Origin: an uncultured Shimia sp.
Lineage (GTDB): Bacteria > Pseudomonadota > Alphaproteobacteria > Rhodobacterales > Rhodobacteraceae
Reading direction: 5' to 3'
Assembly (NCBI RefSeq): GCF_947498095.1
Contig: NZ_CANMJE010000002.1
Span: 434,001 to 498,000, forward strand
DNA length: 64,000 nucleotides
This document shows positions 1 through 8,705 of the stretch, piece by piece (within the stretch, counting starts at the first letter, position 1; the number at the start of each line of letters is the position of its first letter). The notes below the pieces were generated by a model. That model saw nothing but the letters and a program-made list of their open reading frames with translations. It was not told the origin of the DNA and did not search any database. Position numbers and translations under genes: made by a program.

Positions 1-1238
1 ATGGTGGCGCGCAGGTCGATGTTTTGGCGCGCTCTGTGTATCTGCGGTACCTCGAAGCGCACGGCCAAGAGGTCGCGTTCGAGGACGGGACCTATCCCGG
101 CGACTATCTGGTGCCGGTTGGCGAGGCGCTGAAGGACAAGGTGGGTGACGCCTATGTCAACCAACCCGAAGGTGTGTGGCTGGTCGAGGTTCGCGACTAT
201 GCGACCGAAGCAATGATGGATCTGATCCGTGCCGACCTGAAGGCACTGGGCGTCGAGATGGACCTGTTCTATTCCGAGAAATCACTCTATGGCACGGGCC
301 GGATTGAGGCTGCGCTAGAGACGCTTGAGAGCAAGGGCCTGATTTACGAAGGCGTGCTTGAACCACCCAAGGGCAAGAAACCCGAAGATTGGGAGCCACG
401 CCAGCAGACCTTGTTCAAGTCGACCGAACACGGTGACGACGTGGACCGCCCGGTTAAGAAATCCGATGGCGCATGGACCTATTTCGCGCCAGACATTGCT
501 TACCATTATGATAAGGTTTCCAGAGGCTTCGATGCCCTTATTGATGTGTTTGGTGCCGATCATGGTGGCTATGTCAAGCGTATGAAGGCGGCCGTGTCGG
601 CATTGTCTGATGGCCGTGTGCCACTGGACATCAAGCTCACGCAACTGGTGAAGCTCTACAAGAACGGCGAACCGTTCAAGATGTCCAAACGCGCCGGTAC
701 TTTCATCACGCTGCGGGATGTTGTCGATCAGGTTGGTGCGGATGTCACCCGGTTCCACATGCTGACACGCAAGAACGACGCGCCGCTGGACTTTGATTTT
801 GACAAAGTACTGGAGCAGTCCAAAGACAACCCGGTGTTTTACGTCCAATACGCCCATGCGCGGGTTTGCTCGGTGCTGCGTAAGGCGGCCGAGGCTGGCA
901 TTGCTGCGGATGATGCGACGCTCGCCGCCGCTGACCTTGCAAAACTCGACCATGAGGCCGAGATCACGGTGGCCAAAAAACTCGCCGAATGGCCGCGTCT
1001 GGTTGAGATTGCCGGGCGTACCAATGAGCCACACCGCGTCGCCTTTTACCTCTACGAATTGGCCAGCGAACTGCATGGACTTTGGAACAAGGGCAACGAA
1101 GAGACATCGCTGCGCTTTATCCAAGAGGGCGATCCGGCCACATCACAGGCGAAAATCGCCCTAGCGCGCGCCGTAGCCGTTGTTATTTCTGCTGGTCTTG
1201 GTATTCTCGGCGTAACTCCTGCGCAGGAGATGCGGTGA
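1..1238 (+). CDS. argS: Arginyl-tRNA synthetase, 3' part
   Basis: Charges tRNA-Arg with arginine in the cytoplasm (class I aminoacyl-tRNA synthetase). The gene begins before the window; the open frame runs from base 3 to the TGA at 1236-1238, about 411 residues of a protein usually near 580, so the N-terminal domain and HIGH motif are outside. Visible are the [13 protein letters not shown] stretch of the catalytic domain, the KMSK ATP-binding loop at bases 678-689 ([10 protein letters not shown]), and the C-terminal all-helical anticodon-binding domain ending with a conserved ALYELA-like helix ([20 protein letters not shown]). It is followed after 81 bases by a SPOR protein gene, the usual order in Rhodobacteraceae. 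An in-frame TTG at 24 is not a real start because homology continues upstream of it. Confidence 0.96.
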   Translation, partial: GGAQVDVLARSVYLRYLEAHGQEVAFEDGTYPGDYLVPVGEALKDKVGDAYVNQPEGVWLVEVRDYATEAMMDLIRADLKALGVEMDLFYSEKSLYGTGRIEAALETLESKGLIYEGVLEPPKGKKPEDWEPRQQTLFKSTEHGDDVDRPVKKSDGAWTYFAPDIAYHYDKVSRGFDALIDVFGADHGGYVKRMKAAVSALSDGRVPLDIKLTQLVKLYKNGEPFKMSKRAGTFITLRDVVDQVGADVTRFHMLTRKNDAPLDFDFDKVLEQSKDNPVFYVQYAHARVCSVLRKAAEAGIAADDATLAAADLAKLDHEAEITVAKKLAEWPRLVEIAGRTNEPHRVAFYLYELASELHGLWNKGNEETSLRFIQEGDPATSQAKIALARAVAVVISAGLGILGVTPAQEMR

Positions 1239-1319
1239 TCAAGCTGCACATCGCGCGGGGTTAGAGGCATAGGCAAGACAACCCCGACGACACTGTATCG
1301 TCGTGGCAGTGAGGCGATA

Positions 1320-2321
1320 ATGGCAGAGATTCCGATGTCGGGGCAGGGGATGACTCCTGAAGAACCCCGGACACTTGGTCCCCTAATCAATCTGTTCGGC
1401 GCCGTGGCGTCGCTGGCGCTGGTCGCCGGTGCAGGTGTGTGGGGCTACAAGCTCTTGGTACGTGACGTGAGCGGCGTTCCTGTCGTGCGAGCGGTCGAAG
1501 GACCGATGCGTGTTCAACCAGATGATCCCGGTGGACGCCAGGCAGAGCATCAGGGGTTGGCTGTGAATGCGGTTGCGGCGGATGGCGCTGCGGCTGCTCC
1601 TGCGGACCGTCTGGTTCTGGCGCCAGAGCCGATTGATCTGACCGCCGAAGACGAAAGACTGGTCGCCGCAAGTGTGCCGCAGGTTGAGCCCGCGACAACA
1701 CGCGAGGCGCCCGCGCCACAAGACACCAGCGATATCGTGGCTCCTCCGCCCCTGTCTGCGGACAAAATCGATGCGATTTCTGAGTTGGCCAACCAGATTG
1801 CCGCCGAGACATCACCTTTGGCCAGTGATCCCAATGATGAAGTTGAGCCGGTCAAAACCTCTCTGGCAACGCCGGAAACGACTACGACGCCCGAGCCGGC
1901 AGCCACAGAGCCGGAAGCCGAACCGGTGGTCTTTACCAACGGCGTCAGCCATTCCTTGCGTCCGGTTCTGCGCCCGGAAGGGCTCGGAAACACTGACACA
2001 CGATTGGCTTCTGCGGCGCCAGCAGACACGACTGCTGCGCCCAAAGCGATCGATGCAGATGCGATCCCGGCAGGGACGCATCTGGTTCAGCTTGGCGCCT
2101 TCGCAAGCGAAGACATCGCGGCCAGTGAATGGGATAAGTTGACGGTCCGGTTCGATGATTATCTGGGCAACAAGACACGTGTAATCCAACAGGCTACAAG
2201 TGGAGGGCGTGTGTTCTACCGTTTGCGCGCAATGGGGTTTGCCGACCTCAGCGATGCGCGGCGCCTGTGCTCTGCGCTCAAGGCTGAGCGCGCCGATTGC
2301 ATTCCGGTCACGGTCCGTTGA
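1320..2321 (+). CDS. SPOR-domain cell-envelope protein
   Basis: Predicted single-pass inner-membrane protein of 333 residues that binds denuded septal peptidoglycan. A short cytoplasmic N-terminus is followed by one hydrophobic helix at about residues 24-46, a long low-complexity Pro/Ala/Glu/Thr-rich periplasmic linker (about 50-245), and a C-terminal SPOR domain (about 252-331) starting GTHLVQLGAFAS and ending in a Cys-containing helix. The ATG at 1320 has a GAGG ribosome site seven bases upstream. It overlaps nagZ by four bases (TTGA), so the two are translationally coupled. Family knowledge supports a role in division or cell-wall remodelling; the exact partner cannot be seen. Confidence 0.85.
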   Translation: MAEIPMSGQGMTPEEPRTLGPLINLFGAVASLALVAGAGVWGYKLLVRDVSGVPVVRAVEGPMRVQPDDPGGRQAEHQGLAVNAVAADGAAAAPADRLVLAPEPIDLTAEDERLVAASVPQVEPATTREAPAPQDTSDIVAPPPLSADKIDAISELANQIAAETSPLASDPNDEVEPVKTSLATPETTTTPEPAATEPEAEPVVFTNGVSHSLRPVLRPEGLGNTDTRLASAAPADTTAAPKAIDADAIPAGTHLVQLGAFASEDIAASEWDKLTVRFDDYLGNKTRVIQQATSGGRVFYRLRAMGFADLSDARRLCSALKAERADCIPVTVR

Positions 2322-3304
2322 GCCGCTTTAACGCGGCCATTTTCGGCTGTGATGGGCTGCGTTTGACCCCCGAAGAACGTGCGTTTTTTCGCGATGCTAA
2401 TCCGTTTGGGTTCATTCTGTTTGCGCGCAATATCGACGGTCTCGAACAGATGCGATCCCTCACGGACGAACTGCGCGACTGCGTCGGACATCATGCTCCG
2501 GTCTTGATCGATCAGGAAGGCGGGCGTGTTCAACGCATGCGCCCACCGTTGGCCACCCAGTGGCTGCCACCGCTTGAGTTTGTGCAAAAGGCGCATCCGA
2601 ATGCCGAGCGCGCTATGTATCTGCGCAGTGTGATTACGGCCGATGAGCTGCGGCAAGGCGGTGTAGATGCCAATTGCGCGCCCCTTGTCGATGTGGCCTG
2701 CGATGTGACGCACCCATTTCTGAAAGACCGCTGCTATGCCAGTGACCCTGACATGGTTGCGCGTTTGGGTCGCGCGGTGGCGGATGGTCATTTGGATGGT
2801 GGTGTGATGCCTGTCGTCAAACACATTCCGGGGCATGGGCGCGCCGAAGTGGACAGCCACCTTGATGTGCCGCGTGTCACGGCCCCGCGTGCAGCACTTG
2901 AACAGGATTTTGCACCTTTTCGTGCACTGAATGATCTCAGCATGGGGATGACCGCTCATCTGATCTTTGAAGACATCGACCCGCGTCCGGCGACGATTTC
3001 GCCGGTTATGATGTCCTTGATCCGTGACGAGATTGGCTTTGACGGCCTGATCATGACCGACGACATCTCAATGGAGGCCCTGTCCGGTACCGTGCCCGAA
3101 CGCGCCGCGGCCGCCATTGCGGCAGGCTGTGATGCCGTGTTGCATTGCAACGGAACTCTTGCGGAACGGATCGCTGTGGCCAGCGCAATAGGGGATATGG
3201 GGCACGCCTCTCAGGCTCGCGCTCAAAGGGTTTTGGACACCGCCCCTGAGCGCCCCGCGCTTGACATTCCGGCGCTCACTGCCGAACTTGAAACCCTGAT
3301 CTGA
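2318..3304 (+). CDS. nagZ: Beta-N-acetylhexosaminidase NagZ
   Basis: Glycoside hydrolase family 3 enzyme that removes N-acetylglucosamine from GlcNAc-anhydroMurNAc muropeptides in cytoplasmic peptidoglycan recycling. About 328 residues, the normal short bacterial NagZ form. The sequence shows the substrate loop IDQEGGRVQRM, the KHIPGHGRAEVDSH catalytic loop carrying the acid/base His, and the nucleophile Asp in MTDDISMEALSG. The proposed start is TTG at 2318, overlapping the stop of the SPOR gene (TTGA); a TTG at 2297 is possible but adds residues without homology. The anhydro-MurNAc kinase gene anmK, which acts later in the same recycling pathway, is at 24094. Confidence 0.93.
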   Translation: MSRFNAAIFGCDGLRLTPEERAFFRDANPFGFILFARNIDGLEQMRSLTDELRDCVGHHAPVLIDQEGGRVQRMRPPLATQWLPPLEFVQKAHPNAERAMYLRSVITADELRQGGVDANCAPLVDVACDVTHPFLKDRCYASDPDMVARLGRAVADGHLDGGVMPVVKHIPGHGRAEVDSHLDVPRVTAPRAALEQDFAPFRALNDLSMGMTAHLIFEDIDPRPATISPVMMSLIRDEIGFDGLIMTDDISMEALSGTVPERAAAAIAAGCDAVLHCNGTLAERIAVASAIGDMGHASQARAQRVLDTAPERPALDIPALTAELETLI

Positions 3305-3315
3305 CAGGCAGGGGC

Positions 3316-4113
3316 ATGGCCGAAGAATTCTCGAGTGAACTCCAGACGGATGCAGTGGCTGCACGGCTTGCCGCCGAGGCGCTGATCGTCGACGTGGACG
3401 GCTTTGAAGGGCCGCTTGACCTGTTGCTGACCTTGTCGCGCACACAGAAAGTGGACCTGCGGAAAATCTCGATCCTTGAGCTGGCCCAGCAGTACCTCGC
3501 CTTTGTAGAAAAGGCGAAACAGTTGCGGCTTGAGCTGGCGGCAGATTACCTCGTGATGGCGGCTTGGCTGGCGTTTCTAAAATCGCGCCTATTACTGCCA
3601 CCCGATCCATCAGAAGAGGGGCCAAGCGGTGAAGAACTGGCTGCACACCTCGCTTTTCAGCTTGAGCGCCTTCAGGCTATGCGGGATTCAGCCGCCAAGA
3701 TCATGGCCCGTGATCGTCTGGGGCGTGATTTCTTTGCCCGAGGCATTCCCGAGGATGTCACCCGTATTCGCCGGGTGACCTATACCGCGACGCTTTTGGA
3801 TCTGATGCAGGGCTATGCCCGCATTCGCACCCGTGATGACTTTCGCCCCTTCACGATGGACCGGGATTCGGTCTTTACAATGGAAGAAGCCCTGGAACGC
3901 ATGCGCGGCCTGATTGGCTATGCAGGCGAATGGACGGACATATTGAGCTACCTGCCCGCAGGCTGGGAGAACGATCCACAAAAACGGCGTTCAGCAACGG
4001 CCTCGACTTTTGCCGCCTCTCTGGAGTTGGCCAAAGAAGGCAAAGTCGAAATTCGCCAGTCTGAGAGTTTCGCACCCATTCAGCTGCGCAAAAAAGATGA
4101 AGACCATGCCTGA
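3316..4113 (+). CDS. scpA: Segregation and condensation protein A
   Basis: Kleisin subunit of the SMC-ScpAB condensin, bridging the SMC head domains for chromosome compaction and segregation. 265 residues. The N-terminal kleisin signature is clear (VDGFEGPLDLLLTLSRTQKVDL near residues 28-50, then the DYLVMAAWLAFLKSRLLLP helix), with a winged-helix-like C-terminus. Starts 11 bases after nagZ and overlaps scpB by a few bases, so nagZ, scpA and scpB form one operon. The downstream start of scpB lies inside the last codons of scpA. Confidence 0.95.
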   Translation: MAEEFSSELQTDAVAARLAAEALIVDVDGFEGPLDLLLTLSRTQKVDLRKISILELAQQYLAFVEKAKQLRLELAADYLVMAAWLAFLKSRLLLPPDPSEEGPSGEELAAHLAFQLERLQAMRDSAAKIMARDRLGRDFFARGIPEDVTRIRRVTYTATLLDLMQGYARIRTRDDFRPFTMDRDSVFTMEEALERMRGLIGYAGEWTDILSYLPAGWENDPQKRRSATASTFAASLELAKEGKVEIRQSESFAPIQLRKKDEDHA

Positions 4114-4765
4114 AGATATTGAAGAAAAAGAAGAAAGCCTGTTTGAAGCGCCACCAATGGCCGAACAGGAACGCATGTGCGAAGCCATCCTTTTTGCCAG
4201 CGCAGAACCGGTTTCGGTCAAAGAACTGAACGACCGCATGCCACATGGCTGCGACGCCGCTGAGGCCCTGGTGCATCTGCGCAAGCGATACGAGGGGCGC
4301 GGCGTGCATGTGACCAAAGTCGGTGATGCCTGGGCCATGCGCACGGCCCCTGATCTTGGGTTCCTGATGCAAAAAGAGATGGTCGAAACGCGGAAATTAT
4401 CCCGCGCTGCGATCGAAACGCTGGCGATCATTGCCTATCACCAGCCTGTCACGCGCGCCGAGATCGAAGAAATTCGCGGCGTGAGTGTCAGCCGGGGTAC
4501 CGTCGATCAGCTCTTGGAAATGGAATGGATCCGCTTTGGACGTCGCAAGATGACGCCGGGGCGTCCTGTGACCTTTGTCGTGACGCCTCAGTTCCTTGAC
4601 GAGTTTGGTCTTGAGAGCGCCCGTGATTTGCCGGGCCTCAAAGAACTGCGCGCCGCGGGTCTGTTGGAAAACCGCCCCCCTCCGGGCAGTATGCCCAAAC
4701 TGGGCGAGAGCGAAGACGCAGAAGAAGAGGCCAGCGAAGGGCAGTCAGAACTGTTCGAGGATTGA
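4106..4765 (+). CDS. scpB: Segregation and condensation protein B
   Basis: Winged-helix dimer that binds ScpA in the SMC condensin complex. About 219 residues with a charged N-terminal lead (DIEEKEE), the first winged helix (MCEAILFASAEPVSVKEL) and the second with the family motif AIIAYHQPVTRAEIEEIRG followed by SRGTVDQLLE. The acidic tail (EDAEEEASEGQ) is common in this family. ATG at 4106 overlaps the scpA stop; an ATG three codons earlier at 4097 is also possible. In many relatives tatABC follows; here the next gene is a small unknown instead. Confidence 0.94.
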   Translation: MPEDIEEKEESLFEAPPMAEQERMCEAILFASAEPVSVKELNDRMPHGCDAAEALVHLRKRYEGRGVHVTKVGDAWAMRTAPDLGFLMQKEMVETRKLSRAAIETLAIIAYHQPVTRAEIEEIRGVSVSRGTVDQLLEMEWIRFGRRKMTPGRPVTFVVTPQFLDEFGLESARDLPGLKELRAAGLLENRPPPGSMPKLGESEDAEEEASEGQSELFED

Positions 4766-4870
4766 TGCCTAAGGCTCTGGAGCGGCGGTTTACCGCGCGA
4801 TGCCTTAAATTCTGCACGATTTCACATTACATTATGGGTGAGGCAGTCAAGAAAAGTAGGGTGGCATCCA

Positions 4871-5092
4871 ATGAATGCGAACCAATTGATGAACATGGTC
4901 ATGCGTGTATTTATGCGCAAAGCTGTAAATTATGGCATTAAATCAGGCACTAAAGCCATGAGCCGTTCAGACGCAGCGGGTCGTGCCACGCCGCAGCAAG
5001 ACCGTGGGCAACCCAAACAAGCGGCTCCTAAGTTTGACGCCAAACGCGCGAAACAATCCGCGCGCATGGTGCGAAGAATGACCCGCTTCTAA
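4871..5092 (+). CDS. Small basic conserved protein, function unknown
   Basis: A 73-residue protein, MNANQLMNMVMRVFMRK at its start, with an amphipathic Met-rich helix followed by a Gln/Lys/Arg-rich basic tail ending RMVRRMTRF. Short proteins of this type (MNANQL...NMVMR) recur in Rhodobacteraceae by my recollection; no function is known to me. The ATG at 4871 is chosen because the 11 codons before it look random. Its stop codon overlaps the stop of the convergent MFS gene (CTAA at 5089-5092). The helix may associate with the membrane; this is inference. Confidence 0.7.
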   Translation: MNANQLMNMVMRVFMRKAVNYGIKSGTKAMSRSDAAGRATPQQDRGQPKQAAPKFDAKRAKQSARMVRRMTRF

Positions 5093-6240
5093 GAGTTTTC
5101 CAGAATTAGATCGCGACGAGCACGCAGCCGCGCGAACAGCGCTTCACTGGCCCCGAGAAATGCAAGCAGCGACGCGCCGATCAGGCACAACGTCAATCCG
5201 CCGCCCTCAAAAAGCGGGCGGAACGCCAATGTTGCGCCAAATACGCTCAGATACATGACAGTCGAGTTTAGTCCCATCACGGCGCCACGTTGAGAGGCAT
5301 CCAATTGGCTGAGACGACCCACGGTCAGGTTCAGCCCAAGGTGTTGTACGATGCCCCAACCAAACATCATCGCAACGAGCACATAGTATGTGTCGCTCCA
5401 GAAAGTCATTGCGAGATAGTACAGTCCCAGAGCACTGAATACGGCCAAGAGCCCCCTGCGCGGGCCGACGCGGTCCAGCCAGGGGTCCAGTAAGGTCGAC
5501 GCTCCGAATCCAAGCCCATACGACAACGTCAGCAATCCCGCATCGCTGACATTGCGGGACAGATTGTCGGTCAGATGGGCGCCGAGAAAGTTGTAGACGC
5601 CATAGAAGCCTGTTCCCAGCATCAGCACCGAAAACAATGCGGGCAAAATTCCGGGTACCTGGAGGGCGCTAAATGGCGAGGTTGTCACGTCACTGACAGT
5701 GTGAGGCGGGAAGTTTGCATAGTGTACTGGCACAAAGATGGCCACGATGCCGATGCCAAGCAGGCCAAATACGGATCGCCAGCCCCAGAAATCAGCGATG
5801 AACGCTGCAAGCGTGACACCGCCAACCATTGAGAGCGTCCATCCTGTCAGAACCAGCCCCATAACGCGTGCTTCTTTCCCTTTCGGCGCGATAATCGCCG
5901 CAAGCGAATAAATCGCCGGGAGAGCAATGCCGACGCCAGCCCCAGTCAAGCCCTGACCAAGGCTCAGGATCAGAAGAGAAGGTGCAAAGCCACTTGCAGC
6001 CATACCAAGAATGACCAGAATCAACCCTTGTTTCAGGGCTTTGGGCGCGCCAATGCGATCTGCGCGAGGGGCCAGGAACAAGGCCGACAGAGCGACGCCA
6101 AAACCATAGATTGCAGCCGCAGTCATGACCTCGGCGGCACTGCCAACTCCAAGGCCTTGGGCCACTTCAGCGGCGATTGGTGACAACACCAATGAGTTGG
6201 CGCCAATCAATCCGACACAGAGCATAAGCAAAAGGATCAT
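5089..6240 (-). CDS. Major facilitator superfamily transporter
   Basis: Inner-membrane secondary transporter of 383 residues with about 12 hydrophobic segments in two halves. The loop after helix 2 (FLAPRADRIGAPKALKQG) resembles the MFS motif A region, and GLTGAGVGIALPAIYSL matches the glycine-rich helix 4 of the drug-efflux type. Substrate cannot be read from the sequence. It is transcribed divergently from an Lrp/AsnC-type regulator 74 bases away, the layout of amino-acid or drug exporters controlled by their neighbour, so that regulator is a plausible controller. Confidence 0.85.
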   Translation of the reverse strand: MILLLMLCVGLIGANSLVLSPIAAEVAQGLGVGSAAEVMTAAAIYGFGVALSALFLAPRADRIGAPKALKQGLILVILGMAASGFAPSLLILSLGQGLTGAGVGIALPAIYSLAAIIAPKGKEARVMGLVLTGWTLSMVGGVTLAAFIADFWGWRSVFGLLGIGIVAIFVPVHYANFPPHTVSDVTTSPFSALQVPGILPALFSVLMLGTGFYGVYNFLGAHLTDNLSRNVSDAGLLTLSYGLGFGASTLLDPWLDRVGPRRGLLAVFSALGLYYLAMTFWSDTYYVLVAMMFGWGIVQHLGLNLTVGRLSQLDASQRGAVMGLNSTVMYLSVFGATLAFRPLFEGGGLTLCLIGASLLAFLGASEALFARLRARRDLILENS

Positions 6241-6314
6241 CCGTCAGAGCCTTGAATTGATGAATGTGGTTCGGTACCTCTCCTAAAGGGGAGATTGTGT
6301 TCAGGAAAGAGACC

Positions 6315-6851
6315 ATGACTGAGACCGGGAAAGAAACAGATAATCTTCGGCAGAATGCCCCGCGGTCCAAGCCGCTGGATGCGTTGGATCGAAAAATATT
6401 AGGTGCCCTGTCCGAGGACTCCACCCGCTCTTATGCGGATTTGGGGCGTGAAGTTGGCCTATCTGCGCCTGCCGTGCATGAGCGCGTTAAACGCTTGCGG
6501 GCCACTGGCGTGATTAAACGCACCAGTGCGGATCTGCATGGACCGTCTTTGGGCAAGGACTTTCTGGCCTTTGTCCATGTTGAGGCCGCAGGGTGGGGCA
6601 AGACCGAAGGTATTTTGGAATTGTCACGGTTGCCCGAAGTCGAAGAGGTGCATGCCGTTACCGGAGACACCGGTCTGATCCTCAAGGTGCGCATGGATTG
6701 CCCCGAGGCGATGGAAGGGTTTCTGTGGCGTATCTATGACATGCCAGGGGTTCGCAGCACGCGCACTTATGTCGTTCTGTCCACTCACTTGGAGCGCGGA
6801 GTTCAAGCAGGGATCAGCCCCGAGCTGTCACAGGGGGATCACGTCAAATGA
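6315..6851 (+). CDS. Lrp/AsnC-family transcriptional regulator
   Basis: 178-residue regulator. N-terminal winged helix-turn-helix (LDRKILGALSEDSTRSYADLG then LSAPAVHERVKRLRATGVIKR, about residues 20-65) and a C-terminal AsnC/RAM effector-binding domain (about 78-155) with VHAVTGDTGLILKV. The ATG at 6315 follows an AGGAAAGAG ribosome site. Such proteins usually bind amino acids and act as octamers. Divergent from the MFS transporter, it probably controls that gene; the ligand is unknown. Confidence 0.9.
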   Translation: MTETGKETDNLRQNAPRSKPLDALDRKILGALSEDSTRSYADLGREVGLSAPAVHERVKRLRATGVIKRTSADLHGPSLGKDFLAFVHVEAAGWGKTEGILELSRLPEVEEVHAVTGDTGLILKVRMDCPEAMEGFLWRIYDMPGVRSTRTYVVLSTHLERGVQAGISPELSQGDHVK

Positions 6852-6861
6852 AATCGGGATG

Positions 6862-7371
6862 TCACATGCCAAAGGCATCACAGATCGCGTCGTAACCACT
6901 GTTTCCTTGGGAACATCGCGTCTCCAGAAAACTGGAATTCATCTTGTCGGGGCACTCTTGAGAGATCCTTGAATACGTTTCCTGACTGCGGTCATAGTGC
7001 CATCTGGCCTCTTCATACATGTCGCTGGCCTCGTTGCTGAAGCTCTCTAAATCGTTTTCAGCTCGCTCATAGCGATCAAAAGCCCGGTGGTACTTGTCCC
7101 AAACCTCGTCGCTGTCCTGCATGATTTTGAGAATGGCCTCCAGCCGGTCAACTTCGTCTCTTTCGATATCACGCCGGCGCACAATATAGTCACGAATGTC
7201 GAAAAGACGGTCTTCTGCGTGCTTATAGGCATCCCATTCCAACCGGTGCGCAGCCGCCTTTTGATACAGGGGTGCACAGCGTTCAAAGCTACTCTCATCC
7301 GCCAAAACCGCGGGCGTAACTCCACTTATGGCCAAGCAAGCCACGAGCGTCCGAAAACCAAAGTTGCGCAT
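6862..7371 (-). CDS. Secreted helical protein, unknown function
   Basis: 169 residues with a clear Sec signal peptide (hydrophobic core TLVACLAISG, cleavage likely after VLA at about residue 24). The mature part is almost all charged helix, rich in Glu, Asp, Arg and Tyr (RLFDIRDYIVRRRDIERDEVDRLE and onward), likely a coiled coil or helical bundle. It has three mature cysteines, one near the N-terminus and two near the C-terminus (QECPDK, ETRCSQ, plus CDAFGM at the end), which could form disulphides in the periplasm. The ATG at 7371 has a GGGGG ribosome site; ATG at 7377 lies too close to it. I do not recognise a family. Confidence 0.65.
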   Translation of the reverse strand: MRNFGFRTLVACLAISGVTPAVLADESSFERCAPLYQKAAAHRLEWDAYKHAEDRLFDIRDYIVRRRDIERDEVDRLEAILKIMQDSDEVWDKYHRAFDRYERAENDLESFSNEASDMYEEARWHYDRSQETYSRISQECPDKMNSSFLETRCSQGNSGYDAICDAFGM

Positions 7372-7433
7372 TGTCATCCCCCAAACCCTAAGACTACAGG
7401 CTAAGAAATCTGAGGCAAAAAGCAACCGCGGGG

Positions 7434-8510
7434 TTAGACAGTCTTGAAGTGCTTGGAGAGCTTAAGGCCCTGGCCCTGATAGTTTGATGCGATACCGGCG
7501 CCATAGAGCTGGTCGGGAATGTCGGCCATTCGCTCATAAACCAGACGGCCCACAACCTGCCCATGTTCCAGCACGAAAGGTGCCTCGTGGCAGCGCACTT
7601 CAAGCACTCCGCGCGAGCCTGCGCCTCCGGCAGCGTCATGACCAAAACCGGGATCAAAGAAGCCCGCGTAGTGCACACGAAACTCACCAACCATGGCCAA
7701 AAAGGGTGCCATTTCTGCGGCATAGGCGGGGGGGATGTGAACTGCCTCGCGGCTGACGAGGATATAAAACGCACCGGGATCAAGGATGATCATGCCATCC
7801 GAAGCATGCAGCTCTTCCCAGTATTCCGATGGGTCGTAATGGCCAATGTTATCGAGATCAATAACGCCGGTATGGGGTTTGGCGCGATAGCCGACCAAGG
7901 TGCCGGACGCAGGCTTCAGATCAACCGAAAACCCTAACCCCTCGTCAATCACGGCGTCGCCGTCAACCAATGGCGAGCGTTCGTGCAGCACATGCAGGTC
8001 GGGATCGCTGAGAATGCTTTGCCCCTGACGAAAGCGGATTTGATTCAGCCGCATGCCGGGGCGCACCAGGACAGAGAATGAACGCGGGCAGATCTCTGCA
8101 TAGAGTGGACCCTGATAACCGGATTGAATGCGATCAAACTCGGTACCCCCGTCGGTGATTGTGCGGGTCAGCAGATCAAGTCGTCCGGTTGAGCTTTTGG
8201 CATTGGCCACGGCCTGCACGTCGTCGGGCAGGTTCAGGCTCTCCATCAGCGGCACAACGTAGACACAGCCTTTTTCCAGAACCGCACCACCGTTGAGGTC
8301 AATGCGGTGCATTTCAAACTCTTCCAGCCGATCTGCAACGCTGCGATCTTGCCCTGCCAGAAACGAGGCGCGCACCCGGTAGGCTACGGTGCCAAGACGC
8401 AGGTCAAGGCTGGCCGGTTGAACCTGTCCATCTACCGCTGGAAGATCTGTAATGATCTCTCCAGAAACTAGCATATTTTCAATCGTTTGGCTGGGTATTA
8501 CGCCGGTCAT
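7434..8510 (-). CDS. dcd: 2'-deoxycytidine 5'-triphosphate deaminase, long form
   Basis: Converts dCTP to dUTP for thymidylate supply. About 358 residues, almost twice the classical trimeric Dcd (about 190). The first half has the Dcd-like NAKSSTGRLDL motif and the GYQGPLYAEI strand that carries the catalytic Glu in the family; the second half repeats the fold in degenerate form (AGFFDPGFG then GVLEVRCHEAPF). The start is ATG 8510, six bases after AGAGGG; ATGs at 8513 and 8516 sit too close to that site. The gene lies directly downstream of tRNA-Pro and its terminator on the same strand, so it must have its own promoter or depend on read-through. This long form is known in alphaproteobacteria. 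Confidence 0.88.
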   Translation of the reverse strand: MTGVIPSQTIENMLVSGEIITDLPAVDGQVQPASLDLRLGTVAYRVRASFLAGQDRSVADRLEEFEMHRIDLNGGAVLEKGCVYVVPLMESLNLPDDVQAVANAKSSTGRLDLLTRTITDGGTEFDRIQSGYQGPLYAEICPRSFSVLVRPGMRLNQIRFRQGQSILSDPDLHVLHERSPLVDGDAVIDEGLGFSVDLKPASGTLVGYRAKPHTGVIDLDNIGHYDPSEYWEELHASDGMIILDPGAFYILVSREAVHIPPAYAAEMAPFLAMVGEFRVHYAGFFDPGFGHDAAGGAGSRGVLEVRCHEAPFVLEHGQVVGRLVYERMADIPDQLYGAGIASNYQGQGLKLSKHFKTV

Positions 8511-8528
8511 CATCATCCCTCTGGATAC

Positions 8529-8565
8529 AAAAAACGCCCGGGCCTTACGGCACACGGGCGGTTTT
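8529..8565 (-). terminator. Rho-independent terminator of tRNA-Pro
   Basis: Read on the minus strand, just after the tRNA 3' end, a CGCCCG/CGGGCG stem (8535-8540 with 8555-8560) with additional inner GCC/GGC pairs is followed by six T residues (8534-8529). It sits between tRNA-Pro and dcd. Confidence 0.8.
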
Positions 8566-8568
8566 GAT

Positions 8569-8645
8569 TGGTCGGGCTAGCAGGACTCGAACCTGCGACC
8601 TTCCGTCCCCCAGACGGACGCGCTACCAGGCTGCGCCATAGCCCG
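8569..8645 (-). tRNA. tRNA-Pro (anticodon GGG)
   Basis: 77 bases including an encoded CCA (8571-8569). Acceptor arms CGGGCTA (8645-8639) and TAGCCCG (8579-8573) pair fully. The D loop contains GCGCAGCCTGGTAGCGC, the anticodon loop is CTGGGGG with anticodon GGG, and the T arm shows GGTTCGAGTCC. It reads CCC/CCU proline codons. Confidence 0.97.
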
Positions 8646-8705
8646 ACGTGAGAGCGTTCATAGCGAATTTGGGGACGGGAGCAAGTCAAAAAATGCGAAA
8701 CCTGC

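Noticed and set aside
315-1124. 269-codon minus-strand open frame across argS
   Set aside because: Fully antisense to a certain gene; its sequence shows no family motif and results from high GC codon structure.
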